This document shows, in pieces, positions 1-5,217 of a stretch of 8,052 nucleotides of DNA. Position 1 is the first letter of the stretch; the number at the start of each line of letters is the position of its first letter. The stretch is from Cyclobacteriaceae bacterium (GTDB lineage Bacteria; Bacteroidota; Bacteroidia; Cytophagales; Cyclobacteriaceae). The stretch is from NCBI GenBank assembly GCA_028279155.1, contig JANQST010000570.1, positions 1 to 8,052 of the forward strand. Direction: 5' to 3'. The position numbers and the translations under genes are program-made. The notes below the pieces were generated by a model that was not told where the DNA came from, did no database searches, and saw only the letters and a list, made by a program, of their open reading frames with translations.

Positions 1-836
1 AGTGCCTCGAGCACTTTGCATCCAATTTCCGAAGTATGACTGCAATCGGAAAAGTGGCAATTCCTGGCCAGCTCAATGATAGTCTCAAATGTTGCATCCA
101 CTCCGGCATCAGAGTCAGTCATGCCGACTTCCCGCATCCCTGGATTGTCTATGATGAAACTTCCGTTAGGTAAAGCAAAGAGCTCTCTGTGCGTGGTAGT
201 ATGCCGTCCCTTTTGCGTACTTGCACTGATTGACTTTGTCTCTAGTACATCGTCACCTATCAGATTATTTATAAGCGTAGACTTACCCACTCCAGACGAA
301 CCCAACATGCAGTAGGTTTTCTCGGGGGTCAGATATTCCTTCAAAGTTTCGTATCCGAGTTGAGTTTCATTGCTAATGATCAATATTGGGATGTCGATAA
401 CCCGATGCTTCAGGCTTTCAAGATTTTGATTTAATTGAGCATCTTCCACCAAGTCCGCTTTAGTTAAAATAATGAGTGGTTGAATATCATTTGCATTGCA
501 AAGCGTCAGGTAACGTTCAATCCTATTAATGTTAAAGTCCCTATCAAGTGCCTGAACGATAAAGGCATAATCAACATTTGTAGCTATGATTTGTGTTTCA
601 CCATGAGTTCCAACGGCTTGTCTTTCAAGCGCATTCTTTCGCTCAATGATCGAATGAATGATGGCATGGGTTTCATCAAAAGGTTCTACAAGTACCCAGT
701 CACCAACCGCCGGTAGAGCAGCTCTTGATTCAGCTGTAAATCTTAATTGCCCAAGGACTTCAGATACATAGGTTTCTGGGGGAACACTCACATCATATCT
801 ATCCTTAAACTCAGCGATTACTCTTCCTGTTTCCAT
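1..836 (-). CDS. rsgA: RsgA-type ribosome small-subunit GTPase, partial (C-terminus outside window)
   Basis: Circularly permuted GTPase of the RsgA/YjeQ family, which acts late in 30S subunit maturation and hydrolyses GTP on the ribosome. The 278 visible codons show the family order. An OB-fold-like N-terminus has AVGDWV at 43-48. G4 TKAD at 125-128 precedes the P-loop GSSGVGKST at 179-187. A GRHTTTHREL switch segment follows at about 210-219, then G3 DNPG at 230-233, where DTPG is usual. The start of the zinc knuckle has Cys260, Cys265, His267 and Cys273. The opening METGRVIAEFKDRYDV resembles the longer (about 350 aa) RsgA paralogue group, so this may be a second RsgA-like protein rather than the only one. 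The ATG at 836 is the only good start: the frame closes with TGA upstream and holds no other ATG. No Shine-Dalgarno is visible. The last 70 or so residues lie beyond position 1. Confidence 0.93.
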   Translation of the reverse strand, partial: METGRVIAEFKDRYDVSVPPETYVSEVLGQLRFTAESRAALPAVGDWVLVEPFDETHAIIHSIIERKNALERQAVGTHGETQIIATNVDYAFIVQALDRDFNINRIERYLTLCNANDIQPLIILTKADLVEDAQLNQNLESLKHRVIDIPILIISNETQLGYETLKEYLTPEKTYCMLGSSGVGKSTLINNLIGDDVLETKSISASTQKGRHTTTHRELFALPNGSFIIDNPGMREVGMTDSDAGVDATFETIIELARNCHFSDCSHTSEIGCKVLEA

Positions 837-997
837 ATTGTAATTTATGGGATTCGATGTACTCCATGAACTAAAACTGCCAACCTCCAACAAATGAGAT
901 TGCCCAAGATTTCACCATGATTCAAGATCTGATGGATCGATCGGAATGTCGTTCCATCCAATACGGCCTCCATTTTGATTACTTTCTTGTGAACAAG

Positions 998-1028
998 AAA
1001 AAAGACAGCCAATTTTTGACTGTCTTTT
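998..1028 (-). terminator. Rho-independent terminator after tRNA-Val
   Basis: On the minus strand, seven bases past the tRNA 3' end, AAAAGACAG pairs with CTGTCTTTTT. Inside it TCAA pairs with TTGG (one G-U pair), leaving an AAA loop, so the stem is about 13 bp and is followed by a T run. The position fits termination of the leftward tRNA transcript. A short T run also follows the stem on the plus strand, so it could work both ways. Confidence 0.85.
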
Positions 1029-1035
1029 AGTAGTG

Positions 1036-1110
1036 TGGGACCTACTGGATTCGAACCAGTGACCCCCTGCTTGTAAGGCAGGTGCTCTGAACCAACTGAG
1101 CTAAGATCCC
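1036..1110 (-). tRNA. tRNA-Val (anticodon UAC)
   Basis: A complete 75-nt cloverleaf on the minus strand. The 7-bp acceptor stem GGGATCT/AGGTCCC has one T-G pair. The D arm is GCTC/GAGC. The anticodon stem CCTGC/GCAGG carries the loop CTTACAA, giving anticodon UAC, which reads GUA and other valine codons. The variable region GGGTC is followed by the T arm ACTGG-TTCGAAT-CCAGT. The discriminator base is A and CCA is not encoded, so it must be added after transcription. A terminator follows directly, and a promoter with a leader hairpin precedes it. Confidence 0.98.
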
Positions 1111-1114
1111 AAGT

Positions 1115-1143
1115 AAAAAATCACCTTGGCAAGGCCCGGTGAT
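1115..1143 (-). terminator. Hairpin plus T run in the tRNA-Val leader (terminator-like)
   Basis: On the minus strand ATCACC pairs with GGTGAT, an inner GGC/GCC pair closes a 3-nt loop, and six T follow. In form this is an intrinsic terminator and it could end transcripts coming from murF and the DUF2461 gene. It also lies between the best tRNA promoter (1156-1186) and the tRNA, whose first base is only 4 nt past the T run. It would therefore lie in the tRNA 5' leader and could act as an attenuator or a processing signal. The structure is clear; its role is inferred. Confidence 0.6.
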
Positions 1144-1155
1144 CAAAAAGGATTG

Positions 1156-1186
1156 CAAATGTAGCATCCTTTTAGATATGCACAAA
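1156..1186 (-). promoter_or_regulatory. Bacteroidota-type promoter for tRNA-Val
   Basis: On the minus strand TTTG (1186-1183) is followed by 19 nt and then TACATTTG (1163-1156). This matches the Bacteroidota primary-sigma consensus TTTG-N19-21-TAnnTTTG at every defined position. The -7 box sits between AAAAGGAT and ATCCTTTT, forming an imperfect inverted repeat. Initiation would be expected near 1148-1151, about 40 nt before the tRNA. It lies just beyond the DUF2461 stop codon. Confidence 0.7.
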
Positions 1187-1203
1187 TCCTAATTGAAAGA
1201 ATT

Positions 1204-1863
1204 TTAACTAATTGCTTCTGCTAAGAACTGATTGAAGGGAAAAAGGGTCTTATAAGCATTCACCGTCAGATCCACCATTTTCTTAGAGGTAACTTCTTTG
1301 TCTGAAATTTTGCTCATAAAAACGTAGTGCTTCAATTGCAGTAACTCCAAATCCGGATGATCCTTGGGATAGCCTTTCGGAGCTGTTTTTAGCTTGTCAC
1401 CATCATGTGGTTCCGGGTAAATTTTCTTGAAATTCTTATCGTCGATGATCTTATGAATCTTCTTGCTGTTATAGTCGATCTCTTGTCGGACCTTTTGCAA
1501 GACGGGGGGTTCAGGCTGGTAAAGTCCTCCGCCAATAAAATTTTCGCCTGGTTTTATATGCAAATAGTATCCTGGATTTCCCGATCTTCTTCCCCCATCC
1601 ACTATTGCGGCTCCAAAGTTGGTTTTATAGGGGTCTTTGTTTTTACTGAAACGAATGTCTCGATTTATTCTGAACAAGGTTTTCTTTGGTTCAAGCCCAG
1701 CCAGTGATTTATCAAAGGCCGAAGCTTTTTCAATCACTTCCGCTACTAACTCAATCACATACCCTTTCGCTTCGTTGTACCGCTTCTTGTTGTCGTCCAT
1801 CCATTCTTTCTTGTTATGCTTTGCCAAGTCAGAAAGGAAATCATGTGTGAATTGTAAACTCAT
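1204..1863 (-). CDS. DUF2461 / TIGR02453 family protein
   Basis: A 219-residue soluble protein of the DUF2461 family, whose biochemical role is not established. Recognisable family features are an N-terminal FLSDLAKHNKKEWMDDNKKRY segment (residues 9-29) and, in the first half, the conserved LFRINRDIRFSKNKDPYKTNF block. These are followed by GGRRSGNPGYYLHIKPG and FIGGGLY, then a charged helical C-terminal half. There is no signal peptide or membrane segment, and the length is normal for the family. Its ATG overlaps the murF stop in an ATGA arrangement (4 nt shared), so it is probably translated by coupling from the murF message. That places it in a cell-wall operon, but nothing in the sequence ties it to peptidoglycan. 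The family assignment is firm; the function is unknown. Confidence 0.92.
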   Translation of the reverse strand: MSLQFTHDFLSDLAKHNKKEWMDDNKKRYNEAKGYVIELVAEVIEKASAFDKSLAGLEPKKTLFRINRDIRFSKNKDPYKTNFGAAIVDGGRRSGNPGYYLHIKPGENFIGGGLYQPEPPVLQKVRQEIDYNSKKIHKIIDDKNFKKIYPEPHDGDKLKTAPKGYPKDHPDLELLQLKHYVFMSKISDKEVTSKKMVDLTVNAYKTLFPFNQFLAEAIS

Positions 1864-3122
1864 GGTTGTAGGTAGTCTAGTATTGTTTCTAGTTCGATCG
1901 ATCGAGAAGCCTTCAAAAGGACAGCAGCATCCGGAAATGTTTTTTCTTTAAGGTATTCAATCAACGGTTCTTTATCATCAAAATGTGTATTTGTTTCACT
2001 GGATGTTCCAATTTTCTTACCAATTGTAATTACTTCAAGGTCCAGCTCTTTCGCAAAGGCTATTAGTTCATCGTGTTCTTGATCTGAATTCTCTAATTCA
2101 TTCATGTCTCCAAGGATAGCCACTTTTCTACCATCCATTTTTGCCAAACCATTCAACGCAGCTTTCATGGAATCCGGGTTTGCGTTATATGCATCAAGGA
2201 TGATAGTGAGCGAATCTTTCTTTATCACCTGTGATCGTGCATTTTCAGGAGTGTAGCTCTGAATCGCAGCTGCTATTTTTTCATCCGGAACACCAAAGTG
2301 TCGTCCCACGCTGATAGCAGAAGCGATGTTATCAAAATTGTAAGCGCCAATCATATTAGAAGAAACCTTATTTTGATCTATGGAAAACTCAACGAAAGGT
2401 TGTGCATTGAGCAACTTAACATCTTCATCGGGAAAGCAATGTGGATCCTCGAATCGTTTTGCCATATTGGACAATACAGGATCATTCATGTTGATGAATA
2501 CCTTTCCATCGTTTTTTCTCAAGTAGTCGAACAACTCACTTTTCCCCCTTATCACTCCCTCAAAACCCCCAAAACCTTCTGTATGCGCATGTCCGATGTT
2601 GGTGATCATTCCATGCGTGGGTGAAGCCAGCTCACTCAAAACTCCTATTTCGCCTACATGATTAGCGCCCATTTCTATAATCGCAATTTCTACCTGAGGG
2701 TGAATGTGCAATAGCGTCAGAGGTACTCCAATATGGTTGTTGTAGTTCCCTTTGGTGGAATGTACAATGTACTTTCCTGAAAGCACATTCGTAATAAGTT
2801 CCTTAGTGGTGGTTTTTCCATTAGATCCAGTGATGGCGAAAACAGGCCGCTTAAATCGTGAACGATGAAATCGGGCTAATTCCTGGAGCGCGGTAAGTGC
2901 GTTTGCAGCCAGAAGAATTTTGTCATCAGATACATAAGCCTCATCATCCACCACCGCATATGATGCCCCTTTTTCTAATGCCTGTGCTGCAAATTCATTT
3001 GCATTAAAATTGGGTCCGCTGATCGCAAAGAAGAGGTTCCCTTCTTCGATTGTTCGTGTGTCTATAGAAACACCGTTGCTGAGCAAAAACCTGGAATACA
3101 GAAATTCAATAAAATCTCCCAT
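1860..3122 (-). CDS. murF: UDP-N-acetylmuramoyl-tripeptide--D-alanyl-D-alanine ligase MurF
   Basis: Cytoplasmic ATP-dependent Mur ligase that adds D-Ala-D-Ala to UDP-MurNAc-tripeptide, the last soluble step of the peptidoglycan precursor pathway. Residue numbers here count from the longest possible start at 3194. The N-terminal substrate domain has VSIDTRTIEEGNLFFAISG (42-60). The P-loop is ITGSNGKTTTKE (121-132), then TKGNYNNHIGVPLTLL (147-162) and EMGANHVGEI (174-183). GKSELF (217-222) carries the presumed carbamylated Lys218. The C-terminal Mur domain has DAYNANPDSM (334-343), LGDMNELE (361-368) and LKASRSIELE (427-436), where LKGSR is usual. I place the start at Met25 (3122), giving 420 aa, because homology begins there and a TACTTTTG -7 element lies just upstream. 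A start at 3194 would add 24 residues with no family match. The gene overlaps the DUF2461 gene by 4 nt. Confidence 0.95.
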   Translation of the reverse strand: MGDFIEFLYSRFLLSNGVSIDTRTIEEGNLFFAISGPNFNANEFAAQALEKGASYAVVDDEAYVSDDKILLAANALTALQELARFHRSRFKRPVFAITGSNGKTTTKELITNVLSGKYIVHSTKGNYNNHIGVPLTLLHIHPQVEIAIIEMGANHVGEIGVLSELASPTHGMITNIGHAHTEGFGGFEGVIRGKSELFDYLRKNDGKVFINMNDPVLSNMAKRFEDPHCFPDEDVKLLNAQPFVEFSIDQNKVSSNMIGAYNFDNIASAISVGRHFGVPDEKIAAAIQSYTPENARSQVIKKDSLTIILDAYNANPDSMKAALNGLAKMDGRKVAILGDMNELENSDQEHDELIAFAKELDLEVITIGKKIGTSSETNTHFDDKEPLIEYLKEKTFPDAAVLLKASRSIELETILDYLQP

Positions 3123-3128
3123 TGGACG

Positions 3129-3136
3129 CAAAAGTA
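3129..3136 (-). promoter_or_regulatory. Candidate -7 element (TACTTTTG) for murF
   Basis: TACTTTTG on the minus strand fits the Bacteroidota TAnnTTTG consensus and ends 6 nt before the ATG at 3122. No convincing TTTG is found 19-21 nt upstream. If used, the transcript would be almost leaderless. It would also exclude the longer murF reading frame starting at 3194, which runs through this element. Confidence 0.4.
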
Positions 3137-3201
3137 AGATGCCTACATCAAAAGCCTTTCGTGTTGTCAGGTTCAGTAAATCGAAACCTTCCAAATTTTA
3201 G

Positions 3202-3241
3202 GTGAGACATTTCGATAAACTCAATGTGACAATTTATTGTC
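3202..3241. repeat. Degenerate REP-like intergenic inverted repeat
   Basis: The stretch has an ACATT/AATGT pair (3208-3212 and 3223-3227) around TTCGATAAACTC. It is followed directly by GACAAT-TT-ATTGTC (3228-3241), a separate inverted repeat with 6-bp arms. The TTCGAnAAnCTCAnTGTGAC pattern resembles short dispersed intergenic palindromes common in many bacterial genomes. Only one copy is present here, so dispersal cannot be shown from this window. Confidence 0.4.
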
Positions 3242-3265
3242 CATCAGCAGCTCTTGAGTTTACTA

Positions 3266-3281
3266 TGAACCATATGGTTCA
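3266..3281. promoter_or_regulatory. Perfect 16-bp palindrome, possible operator
   Basis: TGAACCATATGGTTCA is fully self-complementary. It lies about 70 nt upstream of the small rightward membrane-protein gene (ATG at 3352) and about 145 nt upstream of the murF start. Its length, symmetry and position fit a dimeric repressor or activator site. The regulator is not identified. Confidence 0.4.
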
Positions 3282-3351
3282 AATCAAATTCGTAGCTTGG
3301 AAATTTTAAATTAAATAATCTGTTTCTTTGCATAAAGGCATCATCAAAACC

Positions 3352-3531
3352 ATGAACCCAAAAGCACTTCGGTTTTTCGCATCTGGTGGAATTCTTCTCG
3401 CCATGTTTCTTAGTGTCTGGTATTTGATGAAAACGTATGAAGAAGGGAATCCACGATGGATCTTCCTCGTCATAGCTGTTGGCATTGCAGTAATGCTTTC
3501 TCAAAGTTTAGGTCGTGCTCGTCGACGCTGA
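3352..3531 (+). CDS. Small two-helix membrane protein, unknown function
   Basis: A 59-residue protein I do not recognise. Two hydrophobic segments (about residues 7-26, FFASGGILLAMFLSVWYLM, and 36-51, WIFLVIAVGIAVMLSQ) flank a short polar linker KTYEEGNPR. The C-terminus is strongly basic (GRARRR), which suggests an inner-membrane hairpin with both ends in the cytoplasm. The ATG at 3352 is preferred over a TTG at 3328, because that TTG is part of a weak -7-like element (TTTCTTTG, 3323-3330). The gene stands alone between leftward genes. Its stop overlaps a weak hairpin (ACGCT/AGCGT, 3525-3543) followed by GTTTT. Support comes from the membrane-protein composition and its own intergenic space. 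A reading frame on the opposite strand over the same bases looks non-coding. Confidence 0.6.
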   Translation: MNPKALRFFASGGILLAMFLSVWYLMKTYEEGNPRWIFLVIAVGIAVMLSQSLGRARRR

Positions 3532-3578
3532 TACACTAAGCGTGTTTTGTCGTCTAAATCTAATAGGTCTGTTCATAC

Positions 3579-3767
3579 TCATTGACTATTGGCGAGATGA
3601 ACTAAAACCCCTATCCATCCGATGGAACAAATGGATGCAAACATGACTAGTCCTTCAACCCAGTGATGTAGACCCACAGCATAGCTGACTATAACAGTAA
3701 GAGCCGATGCAAAAAACAGTAGATACGTAAAAGTTTTAAAGACTTTTGATTTTGTTACTTCACTCAT
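3579..3767 (-). CDS. Small two-helix membrane protein, second gene of the Rrf2 cassette
   Basis: A 62-residue protein with two predicted membrane helices, about residues 12-31 (TFTYLLFFASALTVIVSYAV) and 38-58 (EGLVMFASICSIGWIGVLVHL). They are joined by GLHHW, whose adjacent histidines are noticeable at the membrane edge. I do not recognise the family. Its ATG follows the stop of the 76-residue gene by 2 nt, so the two are almost certainly translated from one message and may form a complex. It is the last gene of the leftward unit and converges on the small plus-strand gene, 47 nt away. No strong terminator is visible after it. The paired histidines could bind heme or metal, but that is speculation. 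Confidence 0.7.
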   Translation of the reverse strand: MSEVTKSKVFKTFTYLLFFASALTVIVSYAVGLHHWVEGLVMFASICSIGWIGVLVHLANSQ

Positions 3768-3769
3768 GA

Positions 3770-4000
3770 CTATTTGATTTTAAATTCTGAAAAAATAGAT
3801 ACCAAAATCAGGTTGGCTCCTATAAGCTTAAATCCCACAAGTAGCCAAACTCCTACATTCTCTAAAAAGGTATCGCTAGGTCCGCCTACTTTTTCAAGCA
3901 GATAATGAATGTAGACAGTTAAGGCTATCAATGGCAGATTAACTACTACCACCCAAAAATTGACAGTGGAACTCGAAATGGTTTGTTTCGTTGTTTTCAT
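3770..4000 (-). CDS. Small two-helix membrane protein, first gene after the Rrf2 regulator
   Basis: A 76-residue protein with two predicted membrane helices, about residues 14-35 (NFWVVVVNLPLIALTVYIHYLL) and 48-69 (NVGVWLLVGFKLIGANLILVSI). The loop between them is KVGGPSDTFLE and the C-terminus is charged (SEFKIK). The N-terminus is polar and rich in Thr and Ser. No family is recognised. The gene starts 50 nt after the Rrf2 regulator stop. A perfect 18-bp palindrome (4016-4033) lies 15 nt before its ATG and shares half-sites with the region in front of the regulator, so it is a strong candidate target of that regulator. It is followed 2 nt later by the 62-residue membrane protein. ATG at 4000 is the only plausible start. 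Confidence 0.72.
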   Translation of the reverse strand: MKTTKQTISSSTVNFWVVVVNLPLIALTVYIHYLLEKVGGPSDTFLENVGVWLLVGFKLIGANLILVSIFSEFKIK

Positions 4001-4015
4001 TGTTTAATTCTTTAA

Positions 4016-4033
4016 TCGGATAATTTTATCCGA
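4016..4033. promoter_or_regulatory. Perfect palindromic operator, probable Rrf2 site
   Basis: TCGGATAATTTTATCCGA has perfect 8-bp arms around TT, in the gap between the Rrf2 gene and the first small membrane-protein gene. A 14-nt part with its flank, TTTTATCCGAGTTA (4024-4037), is repeated exactly at 4551-4564 in front of the Rrf2 gene. Sharing of the motif between the two upstream regions is the main argument for regulation by the neighbouring protein. Confidence 0.65.
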
Positions 4034-4050
4034 GTTATATTTAAAATTTT

Positions 4051-4485
4051 TTATCTATTCAAAAAGGCCAATCCTCCATTCACATCATGGGACATTTTTT
4101 CGAGGCTGGTCTCGGATAACACTTTGGTTAAGTTTTCACGGATCCCAATAAATCGATGATGAATGGGACAAGGTTTGCTTGCATCACACTCATTAAGACC
4201 AAGTCCGCATCCGACGAAAAGCTTATCACCATCAATCGTTTTAACAATATCGATTAACTTTATTTTTCCCAAATTCTCCTTTTGGATTTCAAATCCTCCG
4301 TGTGCCCCTTGTACTGAATGAATCAGTTTATTACGAGACAGCTGCTGAAGGATTTTTGCAGTGAATTGTTCAGGAGAATTGATGTCTTTCGAAATTTCCT
4401 TAAGATTGGTGCGCTGACCTTTCTCCGATTTCGTTGCAATCGAGATCATAGCTTTCAACCCATATTCACATGCTTTACTAAACAT
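4051..4485 (-). CDS. Rrf2-family transcriptional regulator, probable Fe-S sensor
   Basis: A 144-residue DNA-binding protein of the Rrf2 family (IscR, NsrR, RirA and CymR relatives). The N-terminal winged helix opens with FSKACEYGLKAMISIA (2-17). A recognition region follows at about 27-58, then a wing QGAHGGFEI (59-67). The typical dimerisation-helix part IKLIDIVKTIDGD is at 75-87. Three cysteines, Cys93, Cys100 and Cys106 (spacing C-x6-C-x5-C), match the cluster-binding loop of the Fe-S members, where spacing is usually C-x5-C-x5-C or close to it. This points to sensing of nitric oxide, oxygen or Fe-S status. Which of these cannot be told from sequence. Palindromic half-sites bracket its own -7 box, suggesting autoregulation. 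It heads a leftward unit with two small membrane proteins. ATG at 4485 fits the family N-terminus. Confidence 0.9.
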   Translation of the reverse strand: MFSKACEYGLKAMISIATKSEKGQRTNLKEISKDINSPEQFTAKILQQLSRNKLIHSVQGAHGGFEIQKENLGKIKLIDIVKTIDGDKLFVGCGLGLNECDASKPCPIHHRFIGIRENLTKVLSETSLEKMSHDVNGGLAFLNR

Positions 4486-4527
4486 CAGTTTTTATTATGA
4501 TAATACAATAATAATATAATTTTTAAT

Positions 4528-4560
4528 TCCGACAAATTTATCGGAGATATTTTTATCCGA
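4528..4560 (-). promoter_or_regulatory. Promoter and overlapping operators of the Rrf2 gene
   Basis: Three half-sites alternate: TCCGA (4528-4532), TCGGA (4541-4545) and TCCGA (4556-4560). Read on the minus strand, the inner palindrome is TCCGATAAATTTGTCGGA, so the arms exactly enclose TAAATTTG, a match to the Bacteroidota -7 consensus TAnnTTTG. A protein bound there would cover the -7 box, as expected for autorepression. The -33 region is weak. The expected transcript start is about 35-40 nt before the ATG at 4485. Confidence 0.65.
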
Positions 4561-4582
4561 GTTAAAATTAAAAGTAAAACGC

Positions 4583-4602
4583 CTAGAATGAAATTGATCT
4601 AG
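4583..4602 (-). terminator. Weak hairpin after recR
   Basis: On the minus strand CTAGA pairs with TCTAG around a 10-nt loop, immediately after the recR stop, and is followed by GGCGTTTTACTTTTAATTTT. The stem is short and AT-rich, so this is at best a weak terminator between clpS-recR and the Rrf2 unit. Confidence 0.25.
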
Positions 4603-5217
4603 TCAGGATGATGAGTCATCAAAAATTGTTCGCTTAGAAATGCTTCTTCCAAGAGTGATTTCATCTGCGAATTCGAGTTCACTACCTACTGGGATCCCCC
4701 TTGCAATGGTTGTCACCTTTATATTGAGGTCTTTCAGGAGTTTAGTAATGTAAAAGGAAGTAGTATCTCCTTCCATGGTTGCACTGAGTGCCAGGATAAC
4801 CTCCTTTATCTGATTATCGTTTTTCAGTCGATTTACTAGTGAATCGATGTTGACATTTTCAGGACCAATCCCGTCCATGGGTGAAATCCTCCCTCCCAGT
4901 ACATGGAAAAGTCCATTGTATTGGCCGGTATTCTGAATCGCCAAAACGTCTGGAGTGTCTTCAACTACACAAACAATAGAGGTATCACGATAAGCAGTCT
5001 GGCAAGTGCATTCTTCTGTGTCAGCAATGATGTGGCAAACCTGACAGTACTTAATTTTTTCTCTTAGCTCCTGAAGTGAAAATGAGAGTTCGCTTGTGAA
5101 ATTCTTTGGCTGTTTTAAAAGATGAAGAACTAGACGTAGTGCTGTTTTTTTCCCAATTCCCGGAAGTTTGGCAATTTCTTCAACGGCTCGTTCAACAAGC
5201 TGCGATGGGTATTCCAT
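4603..5217 (-). CDS. recR: Recombination mediator protein RecR
   Basis: RecR works with RecF and RecO to load RecA on single-stranded DNA in gap and daughter-strand repair. It acts as a ring-shaped DNA clamp. At 204 residues it is close to the usual length of about 200. In order it has a helix-hairpin-helix (IAKLPGIGKKTALRLVLHLL, 15-34), a zinc knuckle with Cys58, Cys61, Cys70 and Cys72, and a Toprim domain from about 80. The Toprim domain includes VCVVEDTPDV (82-91) and LALSATMEGDTTSFYI (142-157). The C-terminal ARGIPVGSELEFADEITLGRS (172-192) is well conserved. The zinc knuckle ends C-x-C rather than the usual C-x2-C, one residue short. The ATG shares its A with the clpS TGA stop (TGATG), so translation is likely coupled to clpS. 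The 3' end is followed by a weak hairpin. Confidence 0.97.
   Translation of the reverse strand: MEYPSQLVERAVEEIAKLPGIGKKTALRLVLHLLKQPKNFTSELSFSLQELREKIKYCQVCHIIADTEECTCQTAYRDTSIVCVVEDTPDVLAIQNTGQYNGLFHVLGGRISPMDGIGPENVNIDSLVNRLKNDNQIKEVILALSATMEGDTTSFYITKLLKDLNIKVTTIARGIPVGSELEFADEITLGRSISKRTIFDDSSS

Noticed and set aside
76..716. Rightward frames over the rsgA region
   Set aside because: They lie antisense to a clear RsgA GTPase whose motifs are intact in the leftward frame.
837..997. Small frames between rsgA and the tRNA terminator, including a 42-codon leftward frame and a 36-codon rightward frame
   Set aside because: Neither resembles a known protein, the rightward one runs through the terminator stem, and neither has a good promoter. 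I treat the stretch as a non-coding spacer and rsgA leader.
1405..1951. Rightward frames over the DUF2461 gene and the murF 3' end
   Set aside because: They are antisense to well-supported genes and have no recognisable protein features.
2298..2624. Rightward frame inside murF
   Set aside because: Antisense to conserved MurF motifs, with no family match.
3244..3504. Leftward 86-codon frame opposite the 59-residue membrane protein
   Set aside because: Composition is polar and irregular, with no promoter or family match. The rightward frame has a clear two-helix membrane pattern and a basic end.
3525..3550. Hairpin ACGCT/AGCGT with GTTTT as a terminator for the small plus-strand gene
   Set aside because: Only five base pairs, overlapping the stop codon, with a broken T run. 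Too weak to list as a feature.
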